DNA from: Limimaricola soesokkakensis
GTDB taxonomy: Bacteria; Pseudomonadota; Alphaproteobacteria; Rhodobacterales; Rhodobacteraceae
Reading direction: 5' to 3'
Length of the DNA: 64,000 nucleotides
Assembly (NCBI RefSeq): GCF_900172345.1
Contig: NZ_FWFY01000002.1
Coordinates: forward strand, 434,001-498,000
A program made the position numbers and the translations under genes. A model generated the notes under the pieces. It searched no databases. It saw nothing but the letters and a program-made list of their open reading frames with translations, and had not been told where the DNA came from. Positions 58,677 to 64,000 of the stretch are shown here, one piece after another. Positions within the stretch are counted from its first letter, which is position 1; every line of letters begins with the position of its first letter.

Positions 58677-59103
58677 TGATGGCTCCTTTGACGGCAGCGG
58701 CATCGCGGCGGATGCTCTCGGCGCTGCGCTTTGGTGCATTGGTCACGGCTTTCACGCGGTTGATGCCCACCTTCACGAGGATCGCGGCGATCACGAGGAT
58801 CACGCCGCCGACGATCAGCGCGGACCAACCCGCGCCGAGGCCGGTTTCGGCCAGCCAGGCCACGAAGGCGGCGGCCAGTACGTTCAGCGCGGTCAGGCTC
58901 AGGATCACCGCGGCGACGATGAGGCCGATCCCCATGCCGGCACGGCTCGCCGCGCGCGACATCTCGGCGCGGGCCAGATCGACCTCCTTGCGCACGAGGC
59001 CGCTCACATGGTTCAGCGCCTCAGACAGCAGGGACGCCGTGCTCTTGCTCTCGACCCGGTGTACGGTCCCCGGGGTGTCGTGATGCGGATCTGTCTGGGT
59101 CAT
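58669..59103 (-). CDS. Phage-holin superfamily III-like (YqjE-type) membrane protein
   Basis: A 144-residue protein with an amphipathic region (ALNHVSGLVRKEVDLARAEM) and two membrane helices (about 55-80 and 90-115, GAGWSALIVGGVILVIAAILV), followed by a basic tail. This is the PF07332 layout shared by YqjE of E. coli; despite the family name it is a chromosomal envelope protein, not a phage lysis gene. The ATG overlaps the upstream gene stop (ATGA), and its own end overlaps the DUF3618 gene. Confidence 0.85.
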   Translation of the reverse strand: MTQTDPHHDTPGTVHRVESKSTASLLSEALNHVSGLVRKEVDLARAEMSRAASRAGMGIGLIVAAVILSLTALNVLAAAFVAWLAETGLGAGWSALIVGGVILVIAAILVKVGINRVKAVTNAPKRSAESIRRDAAAVKGAIND

Positions 59104-59939
59104 TTTTTCACCGCTCCCGTTGTACCGGGCTGCGGCGCACCGGGGATTTCCGGCTTTTCATCGGGCTTGTCGATGCCACCGACCGAGCCGGTGGAGCCGG
59201 AACCCTTGGATGCGGCGGACCCGGTCGAACCCGTCGAGCCAGCCGATGACGAGGTTCCGGCGGTGCCGGTGGTGGCGCCGGTGCTGGCGGCTCCGCTCGT
59301 GCCGCTGGTGCCCGTCGCAGCCGGACGCGCCGTGCTCTGCGTGGTGCCGGTGGGCGCGGGACGCGGTGCGGCGCTGGTGGTGGGCGACGAGGTCGGCACC
59401 GGGCGCGAAACCCGGTCGTCATCGTCGTAATCATTGGGCGTCACATCGGGCGAATAGCGGTCATCCCGGCCGTAGTCGCCGCTCGCGCCATAGCTGCCGA
59501 TGCGGTGATCGTCATGCCGGGCCGACGCCTTCATGAAGCGGGCCGCGACGAAGCCGAGCAGCGCCGCGCCACCGAGAAAGGCGGCTTGGTTGCGGCGCGC
59601 GAAATCATTGACCGCATAGGCCATCTCGTCGAGTTCCATGTCGCGGATGCCGTCGGCGGTGTCGGCCACGGTGTCGGCGAGCTTGGCGAAGATGCGCTCC
59701 TGCGGCGAGCCGTCATGCAGGTCGTCGGCGGCCTTGCGCAGCGCTTCCGCGATCTTCGACGTCTCGTTCGCGGCTTCGTTCTTGTATTCGCGCCCGTAAT
59801 CATAGGCGCGGGTCTTGGCTTCATCGGCCATCTCGCGCGCCCGCTCGCGGGCGGTATCGGCGAATTCGGCCGCGCCGCTCTTGGCGTCGGCGGCCGCCCG
59901 TTTCGCCTTCTGGTCCATCGTCTCGCCAGTGTTGGCCAT
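59100..59939 (-). CDS. Membrane-tethered DUF883/YqjD-like protein with Thr/Gly/Ser tail
   Basis: A 279-residue protein. Residues 1-110 are a charged helical region rich in Ala/Lys/Glu (KAKRAAADAKSGAAEFADT, then RREMADEAKTRA-type repeats). A membrane helix at about 115-135 (NQAAFLGGAALLGFVAARF) is followed by a Tyr/Asp segment and a low-complexity tail of Thr, Gly, Ser, Ala and Pro with little structure. The helix-then-membrane-anchor layout resembles DUF883/ElaB/YqjD. AAGGAGGT stands ideally before the ATG, so expression is likely high. First gene of a three-gene operon. Confidence 0.78.
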   Translation of the reverse strand: MANTGETMDQKAKRAAADAKSGAAEFADTARERAREMADEAKTRAYDYGREYKNEAANETSKIAEALRKAADDLHDGSPQERIFAKLADTVADTADGIRDMELDEMAYAVNDFARRNQAAFLGGAALLGFVAARFMKASARHDDHRIGSYGASGDYGRDDRYSPDVTPNDYDDDDRVSRPVPTSSPTTSAAPRPAPTGTTQSTARPAATGTSGTSGAASTGATTGTAGTSSSAGSTGSTGSAASKGSGSTGSVGGIDKPDEKPEIPGAPQPGTTGAVKK

Positions 59940-60030
59940 GTCGACCTCCTTGGGTTTGCTTGAGCGGGCTCCGAAGCGTGGCCTCGGACCCGTTTCGCTG
60001 GCAGAACCACCGGGCGGGATCAAAAGTTTC

Positions 60031-60057
60031 GCGGATTCGTGAGGAAGTGGCGGATTC
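60031..60057. promoter_or_regulatory. Direct repeat GCGGATTC containing two GANTC sites
   Basis: GCGGATTC at 60031-60038 and 60050-60057 (19 bp start to start), each with a GATTC methylation target, lies about 90-120 bp upstream of the YqjD-like gene. The second copy is in the near-palindrome GGCGGATTCCGCC. Possibly the promoter/operator region of this operon. Confidence 0.35.
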
Positions 60058-60092
60058 CGCCATTCCCCTGCCACGCAGGGCGGAAACGCGAA

Positions 60093-60114
60093 ACGCCGCC
60101 CCGAGGGGCGGCGT
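60093..60114 (-). terminator. Terminator of the aromatic aminotransferase gene
   Basis: ACGCCGCCCC (60093-60102) pairs with GGGGCGGCGT (60105-60114) around a GA loop. On the minus strand it is followed by TTCGCGTTT. It lies 30 bases after the gene's stop. Confidence 0.8.
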
Positions 60115-60143
60115 CCGGTAACGTACAGAGGGGCAGGGGCGTC

Positions 60144-61328
60144 TCAGACGCCGACGTCGATGATCGCCTGCGCCAGCACCGGGATGGTGCGGTCGTTGAG
60201 ACCGGCGATGTTCATGCGGCTGTCGCCGACCATGTAGATGCCGTGATCGTCGCGCAGCCGCGCCACCTGCTCAGGCGCGGCGCCGAGGCGAGAGAACATG
60301 CCGCGATGCTGGGCCAGAAAGTCGAAGCGATCCGAGTTCGACAGGCGCTTGAGCTCGGAAGCGAGCGCCTCGCGCAGCCGCAGCATGCCGGTGCGCACCT
60401 CTTCCAGCTCGGCCTGCCAGTCGGCGCGCAGCTCGGCGTCGGTGAGGATCGTGGTGACCACCCGCGCGCCGTGATCGGGCGGGAAGGAGTAGTTCTGCCG
60501 GTTCAGATAGGCCAGCGTGCCCTGCGCCTTCCGGGTCTGCGGCACGTCGCGGCCGATCGCCATCAGGATGCCGGTCCGCTCGCGGTAGATGCCGAAGTTC
60601 TTCGAGCAGCTGGCGGCGATGATCACCTCGTCGAGCGCGCCCGCGATCAGCCGGGTGGCCGCCGCGTCGGCGTCGAGACCGTCGCCGAAGCCCTGATAGG
60701 CGAGGTCGATCATCGGCACGAGATGGCGCGCCTTGAGCGTCGCCACGATCTCGTCCCACTGCTCGGGGCTGGGGTTGGCGCCGGTCGGGTTGTGGCAGCA
60801 GCCATGCAGCAGCACCACGTCGCCGGGCTTCGCCTCGGCCAGATCGGCCATCATGCCGGCCATGTCGACCGAGCGGGTCTCGCTGTCAAAATAGCGGTAG
60901 TTGCGGGTCTTCGCGTCGAGATGCTTGAGGATCGACAGGTGGTTCGGCCAGGTCGGGTCGGAGACCCAGATCGTGGCTTCGGGCGAGGCCATGCCGATCA
61001 TCTCGAAGGCCTGGCGCACCGCGCCGGTGCCGCCCGGGGTCGCCACGGCGGCGACCCGGTCGCGCGGCAGCGTGTCGCCGAGCACCAGCTCGATCATCGC
61101 GTCGGCAAAGGCCGGATCGCCCGCGAGCGCGGTGTAGCTCTTGGTGTCCTGGGTCTCGAGCAGCCGCGCCTCGGCGGTCTTGACCGCGCGCATGATGGGG
61201 GTGCGGCCCTCGGCGTCCTTGTAGACGCCGACGCCGAGATCGATCTTGTCGTCGCGCGGATCGGCCTTGTAGGCGCTCATCAGCGCCAGGATCTTGTCGG
61301 CCGGCTGGTCGGTCAGGTGCTCGAACAT
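60144..61328 (-). CDS. Aromatic/aspartate aminotransferase (class I)
   Basis: A PLP enzyme of 394 residues of the AspC/TyrB type, transferring amino groups between aromatic or aspartic acids and 2-oxoglutarate. MFEHLTDQPADKILALM, VGVYKDAEGRTPIM, CCHNPTGANPS (PLP Asp/Asn region), IDLAYQGFGDGL and the PLP lysine in AASCSKNFGIYRERTG are diagnostic. Aspartate versus tyrosine preference cannot be decided. It ends three bases from the sulfurtransferase gene, which lies upstream in the same transcript. Confidence 0.93.
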   Translation of the reverse strand: MFEHLTDQPADKILALMSAYKADPRDDKIDLGVGVYKDAEGRTPIMRAVKTAEARLLETQDTKSYTALAGDPAFADAMIELVLGDTLPRDRVAAVATPGGTGAVRQAFEMIGMASPEATIWVSDPTWPNHLSILKHLDAKTRNYRYFDSETRSVDMAGMMADLAEAKPGDVVLLHGCCHNPTGANPSPEQWDEIVATLKARHLVPMIDLAYQGFGDGLDADAAATRLIAGALDEVIIAASCSKNFGIYRERTGILMAIGRDVPQTRKAQGTLAYLNRQNYSFPPDHGARVVTTILTDAELRADWQAELEEVRTGMLRLREALASELKRLSNSDRFDFLAQHRGMFSRLGAAPEQVARLRDDHGIYMVGDSRMNIAGLNDRTIPVLAQAIIDVGV

Positions 61329-61330
61329 GT

Positions 61331-62212
61331 CTATCCTTCGAGGTTGTCTTTGGCGGGGCCGGTTTCCACCGGCAGGTCGGGGTACATGCCCCATTCGGAC
61401 CAAGAGCCATCATAGAGCTGGTGGTCGGTCTTGCCGATGCGCTCGAGCGCCAGCGACAGCACCGCCGCCGTCACGCCAGAGCCGCAGCTGGTGATCACGG
61501 GGCGGTCGAGATCGACGCCCGCCTCCGCGAAGGCGGCGCGGATGCCCGCCTCGTCCTTCATGGTGCCGTCGGGGCGCAGCAAGTTGCGGAAGAACAGGTT
61601 GCGCGACCCGGGGATGTGGCCCGCGCGCAGCCCGGCGCGGGGCTCGGGCGCGCTGCCCTCAAACCGGGCCGAGGCGCGGGCGTCGATGATGACATGGCTG
61701 CCGAGCTTCACGGCGCGGGCCACCTCTGTGGCGTCGACCACCATGTCGCGGCGCGGATTCACCGTCAGGTGCCGGTCGCGCAGCGGCGTGGCCTCGGCGG
61801 TGAGCGGCCGGCCCTCGGCGCGCCATTTCGGCAGCCCGCCATCGAGCACCGCCACCTCTTCCTTGCCCATCAGCCTGAACAGCCAGCGCACCCGCGCCGC
61901 CGAGAAGAGCCCGGCGCCGTCATAGACCACGATCCGGTGGCCGTCGCCCACGCCCATGGCGCGCAGCTTCGAGACGAATTTTTCGGGCGGCGGCGCCATG
62001 TGGGGCAGGCCACTGCGGTGGTCCGAGATGTCGTCGATGTCGAAAAAACGGGCGCCGGGGATATGTGCCTGGCGGTATTCGGCGCGGCCATCGCGACCGG
62101 TGTCGGGCAGATACCACGACGCGTCGAGAATCCGCAGGTCCGGGTCCTTCAGCCGCTCGGCCAGCCAGCGGGTGGAGACGAGCGTGCGGGGATCGTCGGC
62201 GGTCTCGGGCAT
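61331..62212 (-). CDS. 3-mercaptopyruvate sulfurtransferase
   Basis: A two-domain rhodanese of 293 residues. The first domain carries LVSTRWLAERLKDPDLRILDASWYLP, which is characteristic of the SseA group; the active-site loop of the second domain is TSCGSGVTA, and CGSGVT marks mercaptopyruvate rather than thiosulfate specificity. It transfers sulfur from 3-mercaptopyruvate to thiol acceptors or cyanide. Upstream of the aminotransferase in the same direction, so mercaptopyruvate might be supplied by transamination of cysteine. Confidence 0.92.
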   Translation of the reverse strand: MPETADDPRTLVSTRWLAERLKDPDLRILDASWYLPDTGRDGRAEYRQAHIPGARFFDIDDISDHRSGLPHMAPPPEKFVSKLRAMGVGDGHRIVVYDGAGLFSAARVRWLFRLMGKEEVAVLDGGLPKWRAEGRPLTAEATPLRDRHLTVNPRRDMVVDATEVARAVKLGSHVIIDARASARFEGSAPEPRAGLRAGHIPGSRNLFFRNLLRPDGTMKDEAGIRAAFAEAGVDLDRPVITSCGSGVTAAVLSLALERIGKTDHQLYDGSWSEWGMYPDLPVETGPAKDNLEG

Positions 62213-62276
62213 GCGTTACCTCGGGTCGGGGCGCTCGGCGGAGCAGTAGCCCCCCGGCCCGCCGGGTGCAAGCCGC

Positions 62277-62753
62277 TCAGACCCCTTCGCGCAGCAGCCG
62301 TTGCTTCTGGCGGCCCCAGTCGCGCTTGGCCTCGGTGGCGCGTTTGTCGTGCAGCTTCTTGCCCTTGGCGATGGCGATCTTCAGCTTCACCAGCCCGCGA
62401 TCGTTGAAATACATCACCAGCGGCACGATGGTCATGCCCTCGCGCTGGGTGGCGTTCCCCAGCCGCACCAGCTCCTTCTGCTTGACCAGGAGCTTGCGCT
62501 TGCGCCGTTCCTCGTGGCCGAAGGTGCGGCCCGCGTCATAGGGCGCGATATAGGCGTTGGTGAGCCACAGCTCGCCATCCTCGACCGCGGCATAGCTCTC
62601 GGCGATGTTGGACTGGCCGGTGCGCAGGCTCTTGACCTCCGACCCCATCAGCATGATCCCGCATTCGAGATCGCTCTCGATCGCGTAATCGTAGCGGGCC
62701 CGCCGGTTCTCGGCGATCACCTTGTAGTTCTTGTTCTGCTCTTTCTTGGCCAT
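62277..62753 (-). CDS. smpB: SsrA-binding protein
   Basis: Partner of tmRNA in trans-translation. The 158 residues include [36 protein letters not shown] (the conserved GTEVKSLR block, here GSEVKSLR), TNAYIAPY and a basic C-terminal tail [21 protein letters not shown] that sits in the ribosomal mRNA channel. Length is typical. The tmRNA gene itself is not found in the window. Confidence 0.97.
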   Translation of the reverse strand: MAKKEQNKNYKVIAENRRARYDYAIESDLECGIMLMGSEVKSLRTGQSNIAESYAAVEDGELWLTNAYIAPYDAGRTFGHEERRKRKLLVKQKELVRLGNATQREGMTIVPLVMYFNDRGLVKLKIAIAKGKKLHDKRATEAKRDWGRQKQRLLREGV

Positions 62754-62861
62754 GCGCCCGATCTAGGGATGCGGGGCGCGCAAGTCCAGCACCGCCCCTC
62801 CGGTTCATCTTTCTTCAAATACGCATGGCGCCCGGCCAGCCCCCTGCGGGGCCGATCCGGT

Positions 62862-63737
62862 TCAGTGCCCGATCAGCCCGGCATGGCGCAGCGCGTCCTT
62901 GATCGCCAGACGCGTGCCTTCGAGCGGCGTGGTCAGCGGCGAGCGCACCTCGTCGCGGCACAGGCCGAGCACGCTCATCGCGTATTTCGCGCCCGCCACG
63001 CCCGGCTCCATGAAGATCGCCTCGTGCAGCGGCATCAGCCGGTCCAAGAGGTCGAGCGCGGTGTCGTAGCGGCCCCGGAGCGTCGCATCCTGGAACTCGG
63101 CGCAGAGCCGCGGCGCGACGTTGGCGGTGACCGAGATGCAGCCCCGGCCGCCATGGGCGTTGAAGCCCAGCGCGGTCGCGTCCTCGCCCGAGAGCTGCAG
63201 GAAGTCGGCGCCGCAATGGATTCGCTGCTTCGGCACGCGGCTCAAATCGCCGGTCGCGTCCTTGACGCCGATGATCATCGGGTGGCGGGCCAGCTCGCCC
63301 ATGGTGGTGGGCGTCATGTCGACGACCGAGCGGCCGGGAATGTTGTAGATGACGATCGGCAGGCCGCACTCGGCGGCGGCCATGAAATGCGCCACCAGCC
63401 CGCGCTGCGTCGGCTTGTTGTAATAGGGCGTGACCACGAGGGCGGCATCGGCGCCCGCAGCCTTGGCTGCCTCGACCAGCCGCACGGTCTCGGTCGTGTT
63501 GTTCGAGCCGGCGCCGGCGATCACGGGGATTCGGCCGGCGGCGGTTTTCACCACGGTCTCGACGACGAGGTCGTGCTCCTCATGGGTCAGCGTCGGGCTT
63601 TCCCCGGTGGTGCCGACGGGCACGAGGCCGTTGCTGCCCTCCGCGACATGCCATTCGACCAGTTTCTTCAGCGTCTCGAGGTCCACCTGGCCATCTGCGA
63701 AGGGGGTGACGAGGGCCGGGAGAGATCCCTTGAACAT
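62862..63737 (-). CDS. dapA: 4-hydroxy-tetrahydrodipicolinate synthase
   Basis: Condenses pyruvate with aspartate semialdehyde in lysine and diaminopimelate synthesis. The 291 residues have the [14 protein letters not shown] block, the catalytic Tyr in VVTPYYNKP and the Schiff-base Lys in [35 protein letters not shown] and a final IKDALRHAG complete the pattern. The ATG at 63737 begins [13 protein letters not shown] as usual. Divergent from the lytic transglycosylase gene; smpB lies downstream. Confidence 0.97.
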   Translation of the reverse strand: MFKGSLPALVTPFADGQVDLETLKKLVEWHVAEGSNGLVPVGTTGESPTLTHEEHDLVVETVVKTAAGRIPVIAGAGSNNTTETVRLVEAAKAAGADAALVVTPYYNKPTQRGLVAHFMAAAECGLPIVIYNIPGRSVVDMTPTTMGELARHPMIIGVKDATGDLSRVPKQRIHCGADFLQLSGEDATALGFNAHGGRGCISVTANVAPRLCAEFQDATLRGRYDTALDLLDRLMPLHEAIFMEPGVAGAKYAMSVLGLCRDEVRSPLTTPLEGTRLAIKDALRHAGLIGH

Positions 63738-63885
63738 GTGAGGCGTCCTGAGTCCGGGGGGGTAAAATCGCGCGGACCCTAGACGGCTTTCCGCGGCTTG
63801 CCAAGTTTGTGAGTTGCGCCTTAACCCGGTACCCTTAGGTTGACGGTCCATGCCGAGAGACACGGAAATCCCGGAGCAGCCACGC

Positions 63886-64000
63886 ATGACGACACCCATC
63901 CGATTCTCCACCGCCCTCGCCACCGTTCTGGCGTTCTGGGCCCCCGCGCTGCCGGCCAAGGCCGATATCGAGGCCGCGCTCGACGCGGCCGAGCGCCGCG
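63886..64000 (+). CDS. Exported protein start, probable lytic murein transglycosylase (3' end off window)
   Basis: Only 38 codons are present. [18 protein letters not shown] is followed by a probable signal peptidase site after ALPAKA and then [12 protein letters not shown], as at the N terminus of soluble lytic transglycosylases with a superhelical alpha domain. In related Rhodobacteraceae a lytic transglycosylase gene is often divergent from dapA, which supports the call. No catalytic part can be seen, so the assignment rests on signal peptide and position. Confidence 0.5.
   Translation, partial: MTTPIRFSTALATVLAFWAPALPAKADIEAALDAAERR

Noticed and set aside
58669-59103. Phage holin or prophage remnant
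   Set aside because: The family name is misleading. The gene is part of a chromosomal three-gene operon of membrane proteins and no phage gene is nearby.
63821-63840. Possible CtrA site TTAACC...TTAGG upstream of dapA
   Set aside because: Spacing does not fit TTAA-N7-TTAA and the second half is mismatched.

Overview
This window is gene-dense, GC-rich chromosomal DNA from an alphaproteobacterium of the Rhodobacteraceae/Paracoccaceae (Roseobacter group). The placement rests on a CcrM-type GANTC methyltransferase next to rnhB, the gene strings pmbA-cysQ-DUF4170-waaA-lpxK, leuS-lptE-holA and mutY/DUF721/DsbA-like, a Rhodobacter-type porin, and several small families typical of this group (DUF2125, DUF4170, DUF6478). 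The species cannot be told from the sequence. There is no insertion sequence, prophage, integrase or CRISPR array. Almost every gene is core or lineage-conserved.

Layout. 1-4.1 kb: a truncated LacI-type regulator, tRNA-Arg(CCT), a Crp/Fnr regulator, a membrane-anchored winged-helix protein overlapping a small secreted protein, and a coiled-coil exported protein. 4.2-9.6 kb: rnhB-ccrM, alkB and mutY, then dciA and a DsbA-like oxidoreductase. 9.6-15.8 kb: lipid A/LPS and maintenance genes (lpxK, waaA, DUF4170, cysQ, pmbA) and a DUF2125 exported protein. 15.9-21.6 kb: an SDR, an HNH protein, a flavoprotein and a YjbH/YjbF export cluster. 21.7-27.0 kb: leuS-lptE-holA and a porin. 27.2-33.9 kb: yggS, an MFS carrier, a GNAT, zapE, accD-folC and a coupled exported protein. 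34.1-39.6 kb: ilvD-DUF6478, a 2,4-dienoyl-CoA reductase and a LysR regulator. 39.7-49.2 kb: a cation efflux pump, OmpA-like/GNAT/CinA, map, rsmD, a ferredoxin reductase-type flavoprotein, peroxiredoxin, pterin dehydratase, a DUF482 protein, GDPD and RidA. 49.2-55.5 kb: a type I secretion ABC/adaptor pair, an unknown exported acidic protein and a class A penicillin-binding protein. 55.7-64 kb: glnK-amtB, a three-gene envelope operon resembling enterobacterial yqjD/yqjE, an aromatic aminotransferase, sulfurtransferase, smpB, dapA and the start of a probable lytic transglycosylase.

Genes are packed tightly, with many 4-base ATGA/GTGA overlaps that imply translational coupling. The envelope theme is strong: LPS assembly, peptidoglycan synthesis and turnover, porin, OmpA, YjbH/F, type I secretion and the YqjDE-like operon. 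The regulatory DNA of most interest is the 90-bp rnhB-ccrM gap. It holds a good sigma-70 promoter, three GANTC sites and a perfect DnaA box, which suggests that the methylase gene is wired to replication and to its own methylation. The other candidate for undescribed biology is the overlapping pair of a secreted Cys-pair protein and a membrane-tethered winged-helix protein at 1.8-2.8 kb.
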